A DNA stretch of 64,000 nucleotides from Pseudolabrys sp963742345. GTDB taxonomy: Bacteria; Pseudomonadota; Alphaproteobacteria; Rhizobiales; Xanthobacteraceae. The stretch covers positions 124,001 through 188,000 of the forward strand of contig CAVULO010000008.1 in NCBI GenBank assembly GCA_963742345.1, written 5' to 3'. This document shows positions 21,596-29,829 of the stretch, one piece after another. Numbering within the stretch: the first letter of the stretch is position 1; every line of letters starts with the position of its first letter. The notes below the pieces were generated by a model. The model made no database searches and was not told the origin of the DNA. It saw only the letters and a list, made by a program, of their open reading frames with translations. The position numbers and the translations under genes were made by a program.

Positions 21596-21627
21596 GCGAA
21601 TCACTCGGCACTGATTCGCTCATTTTT
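21596..21627 (+). terminator. likely terminator after gatB
   Basis: A perfect 8-bp inverted repeat (GCGAATCA / TGATTCGC, 8-base loop) is followed by CTCATTTTT. It lies about 150 bases beyond the gatB stop. The GAATCAC half-arm also occurs once just upstream of the stem. Confidence 0.55.
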
Positions 21628-22057
21628 GATCGATTTCGGGTGTTCGCGAGCTGTCGCAAGCGTCATCTGTGCAAAATTATTTCGTCGCGCCGATGCGTTT
21701 GCTGCAAACAGCGTTAACGCAAAATGGAACGCGTGCCGCGCAAAAAATTTGCCGTCAAGACACGCGCGCGACAAATTACCGTCGCAACAAAAACCCTTAT
21801 TTCATCGCAGCGTTTTTCAATTTCTGCGAGTGCGCGCATTCAACTGACATCGCGTGTTGCGCGTGCGTGCAATCAACTCGCAATTTTGATCGCGTGATCG
21901 CGTTGCAACGTGTCGTGCGTGACGTCGCGTACACGTTTCGTTAAGCGGTAACGCTGTTTTTTTCGCCGTGCTGTAGTAAACAGCGAATGCAGTGCGTGTC
22001 AATTCGCGACGCGTGCTGATGCGACACCCGCCATGTTTCATGGCTAGGAGGGCAGCA
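21628..22057. other. long non-coding leader before the basic-peptide gene
   Basis: About 430 bases with no convincing gene. It has many short AT-rich patches (AAAAAATTTG, CAATTTTGATCG, CTGTTTTTTTCG) among repeated GCGTG/GCGCG words, unlike the surrounding GC-rich coding DNA. It could hold a regulated promoter and a long 5' leader for the gene at 22058, or an unrecognised RNA. No standard promoter is clear. Confidence 0.4.
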
Positions 22058-22129
22058 ATGGCTAGACGTAGGAAGAAGGCAGCGGCGAAAGCAGCGAAGA
22101 AGACGAAGCGCCGGAAGCGGAAGCTTTAG
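22058..22129 (+). CDS. 23-residue Lys/Arg/Ala-rich basic peptide (histone H1-tail-like)
   Basis: The ATG at 22058 is preceded by AGGAGGGCAGCA, a near-perfect ribosome binding site. The product begins MARRRKKAAAKAAKK and ends RRKRKL; nearly all residues are Lys, Arg or Ala. Its composition resembles the tails of bacterial histone H1-like DNA-binding proteins. A role in nucleic-acid binding is only an inference. The strong binding site and clean stop argue that it is translated. Confidence 0.6.
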   Translation: MARRRKKAAAKAAKKTKRRKRKL

Positions 22130-22252
22130 TCTGACGCCGCTTCCCGATCTTCGGCCTTACGTGTCGGAGATTGCGTCATACGGGCCGGTGCGCGTCATGG
22201 AGTGATCAGCGCAATGCGGTTGTTCCGCGGCGCCCCGGTTCGGATGACATTA

Positions 22253-22291
22253 GAGGGCGTCGGCGAGACTTCAGGTCTCGCCGACGCCCTC
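22253..22291. terminator. perfect 17-bp hairpin, likely terminator for one or both convergent genes
   Basis: The arms GAGGGCGTCGGCGAGAC and GTCTCGCCGACGCCCTC are exact complements around a TTCAG loop. It lies between the basic-peptide gene (+) and the stop of the 22351-22637 gene (-). The run after it is CAGTCTTATTT on the plus strand, a weak U-tract. Confidence 0.7.
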
Positions 22292-22350
22292 AGTCTTATT
22301 TGGCGTTAGCGTAGACGTTCGTGTCCGCGCGTGAAAAGTTTTGACGCGCG

Positions 22351-22637
22351 TTAGTTGGACGCGGCCTTGAGACGCTTGTTGCAAGCGCTCCAAAATTTCG
22401 GCCAGGTCGTTCCCTTTTCAACCTTGCCGGCGGCTTTCGCTTCTTTCCATTCGACGGCGCATTTCTTCTGCCGCTCGCGCGCGGCGAGTCTGTCCGGCAC
22501 TTGGCTCTTTTTTCGGTTTTGGCATTTTTGTCCGGCGTGCTCGCCTGCTGTTGCGCGGCGGCGGTCGACACGAGTTGCGGCATTGGCGCCGTGATCAATC
22601 CGACGGCGAGCGCGGCAGCAAACATAACTTTGTGCAT
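22351..22637 (-). CDS. small exported protein, PsiF-like composition (one frameshift)
   Basis: The function is unknown. The N-terminus MHKVMFAAALAVGLITAPMP is a Sec signal, followed by an Ala/Gln-rich linker. After a break near 22495 the mature part reads RLAARERQKKCAVEWKEAKA, then TTWPKFWSACNKRLKAASN. Two cysteines and the WPKFWSACNKRLK end recur in small exported proteins of Bradyrhizobium relatives, some annotated as PsiF-like. The family name is tentative. The 17-bp hairpin at 22253 is about 60 bases downstream. Confidence 0.65.
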
Positions 22638-22857
22638 GATTCACTTCCCTTTATTTCCAAAGGTGCGGGCGCTGTCGGCCGGCAATCGGCCGCAGTCCGC
22701 AACCTGCGAGACAACGATAACCCTCATAGGTTGTATGCTCCATCCTGCGATCGTATGAGGCGCATGGCCCCAAAGCTTCGCGGCGGTTGCGGAATTGATG
22801 TCGCCAGGCCTAGGTCTGAACGGTTGTCCGCAAAAACGATCGGGAATGGAGCACGAC

Positions 22858-23634
22858 ATGGCGCGCGGGAAAGGAAAGCGGTCGGTCTCAAGAGCGGCCA
22901 AGGCCAAACCGAAGAAGAAAAAGTCGGCCAGATCCGCAAAGCCTATTGAGCTCTACTACTGGCCGACGCCGAACGGCTTCAAAATTTCGATCATGCTGGA
23001 AGAGTGCGGTCTGCCGTACGTCTTGAAGCCGGTGAACATCTCCAAGGGAGAGCAGTTCAATCCGGACTTTCTGAAGATTGCTCCCAACAACCGCATGCCG
23101 GCGATCGTCGATCCGCAAGGGCCGGGCGGGCGGCCAATCTCGATTTTCGAGTCCGGCGCGATCCTGCAATATCTCGGGCGCAAGACCGGAAAGTTTTATC
23201 CCGCCGACGAGCGCGCGCGCGTCGAGGTCGATCAGTGGCTGTTCTGGCAAATGGGTGGCGTCGGGCCGATGGCGGGGCAGGTGCACCACTTCAAGAATTA
23301 CGCCGTGGAAACACTGACCTACGCGATCAACCGCTACATCAACGAGGTGAACCGCCTCTACGGTGTCATGAACATCCGCCTCAAGGATCGTCCATTCATC
23401 GCCGGCAAATATTCCATCGCCGACATGGCGTTGGTCGGCTGGGTCAATGGCTGGGAGCGGCAGGGGCAGGACATCAACGAATTTCCGCACCTCAAGCGCT
23501 GGCTCGAAACCGTGAAGGCGCGGCCAGCGGTCAAGCGCGGCATGACGCTCGGGCTCGAACTCCGCCAGGGCATCGACATGAAAGATCCGAAGGTACAGGC
23601 GGTGTTGTTCAATCAACGCGCACGAGCGAGTTGA
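22858..23634 (+). CDS. glutathione S-transferase family protein (YfcG/Nu-class-like)
   Basis: This is a cytosolic GST-fold protein of about 258 residues, intact. An unusual Lys/Arg-rich N-terminal extension (MARGKGKRSVSRAAKAKPKK) of about 30 residues precedes the thioredoxin-like domain, which begins IELYYWPTPNGFKISIMLEE. The glutathione-binding region has NNRMPAIVDPQGPGG and FESGAILQYLGRKTG. The helical domain has RPFIAGKYSIADMALVGWV, the N-capping motif. I chose the ATG at 22858 because GGAG lies eight bases upstream; 22846 is also possible. YfcG relatives act as disulfide reductases, but the substrate here is unknown. Confidence 0.88.
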   Translation: MARGKGKRSVSRAAKAKPKKKKSARSAKPIELYYWPTPNGFKISIMLEECGLPYVLKPVNISKGEQFNPDFLKIAPNNRMPAIVDPQGPGGRPISIFESGAILQYLGRKTGKFYPADERARVEVDQWLFWQMGGVGPMAGQVHHFKNYAVETLTYAINRYINEVNRLYGVMNIRLKDRPFIAGKYSIADMALVGWVNGWERQGQDINEFPHLKRWLETVKARPAVKRGMTLGLELRQGIDMKDPKVQAVLFNQRARAS

Positions 23635-23660
23635 TCGTTCGTAACACCTCCCGCTCTTTT

Positions 23661-23749
23661 CCGCTCATTCCCGCGCAAGCGGGAATCCAGAGCAACTTTG
23701 TACAGGACCACATTTTGCGCTGGGTCCCCGCTTTCGCGGGGACGAACGG
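23661..23749 (-). repeat. dispersed two-hairpin repeat, copy 2 (inverted relative to copy 1)
   Basis: CATTCCCGCGCAAGCGGGAA and CTGGGTCCCCGCTTTCGCGG mirror the two hairpins at 14535-14612 in opposite orientation, with a spacer of about 30 bases that differs. It fills the gap between the convergent GST and DUF2147 genes. Confidence 0.75.
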
Positions 23750-23780
23750 AAAATCAATACGCCGGCCGAACTCACGTAGG

Positions 23781-24209
23781 TCAATTCGCGCGGATCCAGG
23801 TGTGACCCTTGCACAGTACGGACAGCACGCAACCTTCCACCTTGGCGGTGCTTTCGTTTTCGACCTTGAGGTGCGCCTTGTAGGTGCGGCCGTCGTCGGC
23901 GTTGTAGATCAGCCCGGACCAGGTATTGGGTCCGCTCGGGGCAAGCGCGCGTGCAACCTGCAATCCGATGAGCGGACGCTCGCGTTTGGCGGGATCGGGA
24001 TTGAGTTTGTCGGTCTTCGGCTTGCCGGTCGCGGGATCGATCGGGTGTCCCAGCCAAACCACGGTGCCGCATAGCTTGTTAGGGCCGCAGGTTGAAATAT
24101 GAACTTTGGTATCGCCGTCCTGGGAAAGCCAGGTGCCCACAGGCTGCGCCGCAAATGCTGCGCTCGAGATAAAACAAAATCCAATGACGGCTGTAGTCAG
24201 GAGCTTCAT
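23781..24209 (-). CDS. DUF2147 family exported protein
   Basis: This is an intact protein of 142 residues. A Sec signal (MKLLTTAVIGFCFISSAAFA) precedes PVGTWLSQDGDTKVHISTCG, then LCGTVVWLGHPIDPATGKPK and GLQVARALAPSGPNTWSGLI, YNADDGRTYKAHL and GCVLSVLCKGHTWIR, the full DUF2147 layout. The fold is a lipocalin-like barrel in related structures; no reaction is known. The start at 24209 is preferred over 24248, because only it puts the signal peptide at the N-terminus. Confidence 0.87.
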   Translation of the reverse strand: MKLLTTAVIGFCFISSAAFAAQPVGTWLSQDGDTKVHISTCGPNKLCGTVVWLGHPIDPATGKPKTDKLNPDPAKRERPLIGLQVARALAPSGPNTWSGLIYNADDGRTYKAHLKVENESTAKVEGCVLSVLCKGHTWIRAN

Positions 24210-24546
24210 TTCAACGATCCCATCTGATTTGCAAAGTGTACCGACCAACGAAACGCAGGCAGAGCGTGGCCAGATGATGGCGAGATTGTTTGGTGGTTAG
24301 TTACGGCTGAATGAGTTCGGTTAGCGATCTCTCAATGGCCACCCAAACAGGCCATTTGCGGCAGTAATGCGGCGTCAAGCGGCGGCGGCCCGCCGGCATT
24401 CACATTCGATTCATCGCAACACTTAAACTGCCATTCAAATTTTATCCCGATGATCGCGGCGCTCGGACAAAGTTCGGGCAGCAGGGACACGAGCGTCCGA
24501 TGGGTCGCCTGGGGCGCACCGATCGGGAATAAAACGGGGAGCCAAA

Positions 24547-24843
24547 ATGACGAGTATGGAAATGGCGTCGGGGGGCGCCGAACCAGCAAGTGCCGAAGAT
24601 TGCTTCGGCCTTGGCATGGTCTATTCCGCTGGGGCGGGCGTACCAGTTGATCTGGTGCAGGCGCACAAGTGGTTCAACATCGCCGCCATGCGCGGGCACA
24701 AGGACGCCGCGCAGTTCCGTCGCGAAATCGCCGAACAGATGAGCGACGCCGAGATCGGTTGTGCCCAGCGCGCGGCGCGCGACTGGCTCAAGGCGCATCC
24801 TCAGGCTCAGGCTCCGGCCGCGGCGGTTCGCGTCGCAGCCTGA
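24547..24843 (+). CDS. Sel1-repeat-like small protein
   Basis: This is an intact 98-residue protein. The central part has DCFGLGMVYSAGAGVPVDLV and QAHKWFNIAAMRGHKDAAQF, one clear Sel1-like helical repeat, followed by an Ala/Gln-rich tail. Sel1 repeats mediate protein contacts; no partner is evident. A GGGGAG lies six bases before the start. It is convergent with the TPR gene ending at 24854, only ten bases away. Confidence 0.75.
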   Translation: MTSMEMASGGAEPASAEDCFGLGMVYSAGAGVPVDLVQAHKWFNIAAMRGHKDAAQFRREIAEQMSDAEIGCAQRAARDWLKAHPQAQAPAAAVRVAA

Positions 24844-24853
24844 TCGGCAAGCA

Positions 24854-26567
24854 TCATTCCTTTGCGGTGACGCGCATCAGCGCGTCACGTACTTTAGCGA
24901 TTACGCTTGGCCAATCGCCGAGCGCAGATTGGCGAAACAGTCGCGCCTGCGGATACCAGGGGGTGTGCTCGCCGGCGAGCGTCCATCGCCAGTCCGGCGA
25001 AAACGGCAGCAGCACCCACACCTCGCGCCCCATGGCCCCGGCAAGATGCACGACCGATGTGTCGACCGCGATCGTGAGGTCGACGAGCGCGACGATGGCG
25101 GCGGTGTCGGCCATGTCAGCAAGCTTGTCGCCGACGTGAGTGACGTTGGGATGCCGCGCCAGTAGCGCAGGCATCGTCGTCGCGCAGGTCGCGCTGGATG
25201 CTGATGAAGGAAACGCCTTCGAGCGCGAACAACGGCTCGAGCAATTTGAGATCGATCGAACGGTTGCGGTCGTTGGGGTGACGGGCATGGCCGGCCCAGG
25301 CCAGCGCCACGCGTTTTCCCGGCAGCGCTTCGATCGCCGGCCGCCATTTCGCGATGTGCGCATCGTCGGCGCGTAGATAGGGGATATCGGCGGGGATCGT
25401 CGCCGGCTCGGTCTTGAGTGCCAGAGGCAGGCTGCCGAGCGGACAATAGATGTCATAAGCGGGCAGGGCTTCGCCGCGCGCGTGGCATGATGCAACGCCT
25501 TCGACACTCGCGAGCAGCGCTTTGAGCTCAGGCTGCACTTCGAGCATGAGCGTTGCGCCGGCGCGCGCCAGAAGCGGCGCATAGCGGACGAACTGAATGG
25601 TGTCGCCGAGCCCTTGCTCGGCCGGCAGCAGGATGGTCCGCTGGCCGAGCGGAAATTCGCCGAGCCAGAGCCGGCCGCGATAGCCGCGCCGCGTGTCGGC
25701 CATGCCCGCGCGCTTCCAGCGCCATTCGTATTCCGCAAAGCCGCGCTGCAGCTCGCCGAGCGTGAGCAGCGAGAGCGCCAGATTGGAATGGGCATCGGCG
25801 TAATCTTTTTCCAGTGCGATCGCTTTCTCGAAGCTCGCAACCGCGTCCTGGTGCCGATTGAGCGCCTGCAATGCGCGGCCGCGGTTGTTCCAGGCTCTCG
25901 CATGTTGGGGCGCATGCGCCAACATGCGGTCGAATGTTTCGAGTGCCTCGGGCATAGCGATCGAGATCGAGCAGCGCAGTGCCGCGATTGTACAGGGCTT
26001 CAACATGGTTCGGCGCATGCGTAATGATCGCGTCGAAATCGGCGAGCGCTTGCGTGTGGCGGCCAAGCTTGGCGAGCGCGGTGCCGCGATTGAGCAGAGC
26101 GTCGCCATAGCGAGGATCATGGCTGGGATTATGCGCCAGTACCGCGTCGAAACATGAAAGCGCTTCCTGCGTGCGATCGAGCGCAATCAAGGCATTTCCG
26201 CGATAGAGCAGAGTGCTTCCAAATCGCCCGGCCGCAGAGCGAGCGCCTTGTCGAGACAGTCGAGCGCTTCGGCGTCGCGTTTGAGCGCATGCAGCACATT
26301 GGCGAAGTTGACCAGCGCGTCGGGCACGTCTGGATTGATCTTCAACGCCGCCGACATCAGGCGATAGGCTTCGCCCATCTGACCGCTTTGCGCCTTCACG
26401 AGACCTAGCAGATGGAGTGCGTCGAAATTATCCGGCGCTGCCTTGAGCGCGCGCGCATAAAGCTTCTCTGCCTCGCGCAGGCGCCCCTGCTGATGCAGGC
26501 TCACTGCCTCTTGCAAGGCTTGCGCTATGTTGAACGGCCTCGACTGCACGGCGGCGCAATTGCGCAC
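24854..26567 (-). CDS. TPR protein with C-terminal GT9-like glycosyltransferase domain (frameshifted)
   Basis: The N-terminal half holds about six tetratricopeptide repeats (for example AVSLHQQGRLREAEKLYARA, RAWNNRGRALQALNRHQDAV). The C-terminal half matches the heptosyltransferase/GT9-like module of these proteins: LGEFPLGQRTILLPAEQGLG, DTIQFVRYAPLLARAG, RVALAWAGHARHPNDRNRS and AVDTSVVHLAGAMGREVWVL. Breaks are near 26210, 25955 and 25170. The sugar and acceptor are unknown. The 31896 gene has the same architecture and is a paralogue. Such proteins are often annotated as TPR or O-GlcNAc-transferase-like; the GT9-like reading is mine. Confidence 0.8.
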
Positions 26568-26592
26568 GACCGCAAAGGGCAGTCAATGCAGG

Positions 26593-26856
26593 CTAGTTCG
26601 CTTGCTTTTTGCGGGCACGCGCGGCCGGCCTCGGATTGTAGAATTGATTGGGCGTGCAGAAACCGCCGATACCGCTCACCGTCGCCCGGCATTGCTCGAT
26701 GGTCAGGAACCCGCAATTCGTTCCACCGCCCCCGCGGCCGCCATAGACCGCGCACCAGGGATAGGGATCATAGGGCATGACGTAGGCCTGCGCCGGCGTT
26801 AACGCGAGCGCGAACAGGGCGACAAGCGCTGCGAACACGATGCTTGCAAAACGCAT
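26593..26856 (-). CDS. DUF3551 family exported protein, copy A
   Basis: This is an 87-residue exported protein of unknown function. The signal peptide MRFASIVFAALVALFALALT is followed by YDPYPWCAVYGGRGGGGTNC and GFLTIEQCRATVSGIGGFC, then PNQFYNPR. The three invariant cysteines of the core are all present. The next gene upstream on the same strand is a close paralogue. The ATG at 26856 gives a clean signal sequence. Confidence 0.85.
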   Translation of the reverse strand: MRFASIVFAALVALFALALTPAQAYVMPYDPYPWCAVYGGRGGGGTNCGFLTIEQCRATVSGIGGFCTPNQFYNPRPAARARKKQAN

Positions 26857-26960
26857 TGCAAATCTCCGTCGAGTTTGAAGCAACACGACGCGTCGCATAT
26901 TAGTTCGTCCAGCGCTTGCGAGCGCGCCGGATGCGTTTCAAAAATGCGTGACCCGTTGAG

Positions 26961-27251
26961 CTAGCGTGGGGCGCGTTTTTGGGCGCGCGCGGCAGTTCCG
27001 CGCGGATTGTAGAACTGGTTGGGTTCGCAGGAGCCGCCAATACCGCTCACCGTCGCCCTGCATTGCTCGATGGTAAGAAATCCGCAATTCGAGGCGCCGC
27101 CTGCATCGCCGCTGTAAACGGCGCACCACGGATAGGGATCGTAGGGAAACTCGTAGGCGAGCGCGAACGATGGTGCGAGCACTGCGGGCAGCGCAAGGGC
27201 CGCAAGAACGGCCGCAAGAACGGCGGGACGGGTGAAGGTTGCCAATCGCAT
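26961..27251 (-). CDS. DUF3551 family exported protein, copy B
   Basis: This is a 96-residue exported protein. A longer signal region (MRLATFTRPAVLAAVLAALA) precedes YDPYPWCAVYSGDAGGASNC and GFLTIEQCRATVSGIGGSC, PNQFYNPR and a basic tail. The core is nearly identical to copy A. A ribosome binding site (AGGAGACC) lies upstream. Copies A and B are separated by about 100 bases and probably arose by tandem duplication. Confidence 0.86.
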   Translation of the reverse strand: MRLATFTRPAVLAAVLAALALPAVLAPSFALAYEFPYDPYPWCAVYSGDAGGASNCGFLTIEQCRATVSGIGGSCEPNQFYNPRGTAARAQKRAPR

Positions 27252-27334
27252 GGCGAGGTCTCCTGGTGTTTCTCGGACCAAATAAACCCCGGGCGATGCC
27301 TTTTAGTTCATCAACGCGTTCGGTCGCCCGGTAA

Positions 27335-29094
27335 TCAGCTTTTCTGCACCCAGAATTGGTACATGGCGGAGAATGTATCGGGATACTTGGTTTCGACGTC
27401 GTGCCAGCGATCAAGATCGGCCATCGACCAGCGATTTTCCGCAAACAGCGTCTGGTATTTTGCTAAGCCCGCCGCGATCGAAAGCGAAGCCGATAAATTT
27501 CAGCTTATTTTCAGCAAGAAACGTTTTGATCTCGGGAATGGTTGTGCGGCTTTCCTGCACGTGAAAGAGCAGGTCGCGGCATTCGCTCATGCTGAAATAA
27601 TCGTCGAACCTCGTAATGCTGCGCAGCGGAGTTTCCAGCAGGTCCTGCCGGCAGCGGCGGATTTCGGCCGGCGAGGGCGCAAGCCGTCGTTCGGCGATCA
27701 AGGCGCGCGTGGCCACGACGTCGTGTCGTCCGAGTTCGCTGTAAAGACACACGTGCATGAAGCCGCCGGGCCGCAAGCAGGGTCGAGCAAGGTGCGCCAG
27801 CCTTCGAACGGATCGGCCATGTGATGCAGCACGCCGCTGGCGTCGATCACATCGAAGGTGCGCCCGACGTGCCGGCAGCTTGAGGATGTCGGCTTGCGCC
27901 GTACGAAATGCGATCGGCGAATGCAGCCGGCGTCTTGCGCTTGGCAAAACAAATACTGCTGAGGCTGAGATCGACGGCGAGCAGACGCGCGCCCTGAAAA
28001 CGTTGTGCGAGCCACGTGCAATGCCGGCCGGTGCCGCAGCCGGCAACCAGCATTTCGACGTCACCGGTTTTGTCCAAAGGCGTGAACGCGGCGGTGGGGA
28101 ACAGGTCGCGCAGGTGCTGGTCGAGCGTGAACGGCTTCAATGCCGGTTGAGACGTCAACCCAGCGCGGGTAGGGATTTTCTTCGTATTGCTGCTGCACGA
28201 GTTGCGAGATTTCGTCCTCGATCGGAGTGAGACGTGGAATCGATGCGCGCAGCTCATGCTCCTGCAACGACCTCGCGCAGTTGCTGCGTGATCACGTCAT
28301 CGAGAGCCGCCGGCCAAGCACGATCAAGCAAGGCCCGCGCGAACGACAGGCCATGCAACGGCTCGATACATCGCAATCGCCGCGAGCGACAAGGAAGGCA
28401 CGGCTGCATTTAATTCCAGCGCGTTCGCAAGTGAGGCTTTGAGCTGATCCACCTGCGCGGTCTTCGGCGGCGTGGTGTCGAATACATATTCGTTGATGAA
28501 GCACTGCTTCGCGAGCGCGCAGCAGAACACGAGCACAGCCTCGTTGTCTGGCGCGCCGGTGACGGCATCGTTGAGGAGTGACACGCGCAGCGACGTGAGC
28601 AGGCGCTCGAGCGCGACCTCGCGAACCGAAGTCGACTGAAGCACGCATAGCAGCAGGGGATCGGCCGCAATGGCATCAAGGCCGGAGCTTCCCAGCAGCT
28701 GGTCGGCAGGCAACCGCTTCGGCCAGGCTGCGACGGCCCGCCGCATCGCCTCGTTGATCGGCGGCAAAACAGAAACCAGTGTCGCGCAAATGGCGGTGAA
28801 TTGATCGAAGAGTTGCGGCGTCAGTTCGAGCGCACGCGCAAAGCGGGCCGAAGCTTCGGCGAGCTTGCGTTGCGCCAGCAGAACGACGCCGAGATTGTTG
28901 CTGGCCTCGGCGTGGTCCGGCTTGAGCAACAGCAGCCGTTCATAGGCGGCCGCGGCGTCGTCCAGTTTGTTCTGGTGCTGGAACCGCGCGGCGTCCTCGA
29001 ACAATTGGGAGATGCTCGGAGCCGCCGCGCCAGCGCGCACGCGGCCGGCAGGGGAACTTTGCTTGAGCGCGGCCCGGCGCTGTTTACGATTCAT
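27335..29094 (-). CDS. TPR protein fused to a class I SAM-dependent methyltransferase (heavily frameshifted)
   Basis: Read continuously after repair, this is a single protein. It starts MNRKQRRAALKQSSPAGRVR at 29094. A TPR region follows (FQHQNKLDDAAAAYERLLLL, then HAEASNNLGVVLLAQRKLAE), then a helical linker SFARALLDRAWPAALDDVIT that leads straight into QEHELRASIPRL. The methyltransferase domain holds EMLVAGCGTGRHCTWLAQRF (SAM-binding motif I), RTFDVIDASGVLHHMADPFE and RPGGFMHVCLYSELGRHDVV, ending MYQFWVQKS at the TGA at 27335. At least seven breaks occur (about 28350, 28265, 28150, 27920, 27862, 27775, 27475). The substrate is unknown. Confidence 0.75.
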
Positions 29095-29239
29095 GCGCGG
29101 CGTTTCCGAAATTATCAGCGCACCTTCAGGCGGCGCGTCATAGTGGATGGGGTGCGATGGTATCCGCTGCAAGCGGATTTCTCGATGACGCTGCTTTGTT
29201 TGACCACGAGTTGAGGAGCGCATAGGTATTTGCGCACGC

Positions 29240-29332
29240 GGAGCCGTGGCCGAGTGGCTGAAGGCGGCGGTTTGCTAAACCGTTATACGCTCCAAAGGCG
29301 TATCGAGGGTTCGAATCCCTCCGTCTCCGCCA
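29240..29332 (+). tRNA. tRNA-Ser (GCT)
   Basis: The anticodon loop is TTGCTAA, giving GCT (reads AGC and AGU). The long variable arm (TATACGC...GCGTATC) is the class II mark of tRNA-Ser. The T loop is TTCGAAT, and CCA is encoded at the 3' end. The acceptor stem GGAGCCG / CGTCTCC has one C-T mismatch at the fifth pair (base 29244), which is unusual. Confidence 0.95.
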
Positions 29333-29829
29333 GCTGAAATTCCGGTTCCGAATCACTCCCTTGGGCGCAGCTCGGCGCTGCCTGGAAATTAATCTCTGTG
29401 GCTTCGCGGGACACGGCTTCTGGTCCTAGCGCGTCACCCGTTTGAATGGCTGGGCGGCACGGGGAGGGCGTTTCCACCCTCATTTTCTACGCAAAGTTGT
29501 GGCAACGAAATAAGCCTAAACCATTGATACAAAATAACTATACTTAGTTTCTGTTACCCGGATACCAACCCGGTTGCATCCCCCAAAAGGCTGCGTGTTT
29601 TTTGCGCAACACTCGCCCGAAAAGCGCTCTGTAGACCTGTGGGAAGGGCGCTTCTTCATTGCTTAGAGGTGTCCATTCGTTAATGTCACACAGCGACGGA
29701 GGGGGGCATCCCCCTGTTGCGCTGCCCGGGTTACGGCCCGGTTAGCGGGGAGCAAGGGGAAGTTCCTTCGGTGTCTTCGCACTGGTCGGATACGGAACCC
29801 TCTCAAGAAACAATGTTTGGAGGTTCAAG
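29333..29829. other. long leader upstream of the porin gene
   Basis: About 500 bases without a gene. It contains an A-T rich patch (AACTATACTTAGTTTCTG, about 29540-29557) that could belong to a promoter, and a partial inverted pair AAGCGC...GCGCTT around 29620-29655. The long spacing before the porin is consistent with regulated expression, but I recognise no defined site. Confidence 0.4.

Noticed and set aside
29138..29356. An open frame on the minus strand across tRNA-Ser
   Set aside because: Same reason: RRRRDSNPRYAFGAY-type text is a familiar false protein from the complement of tRNA-Ser.
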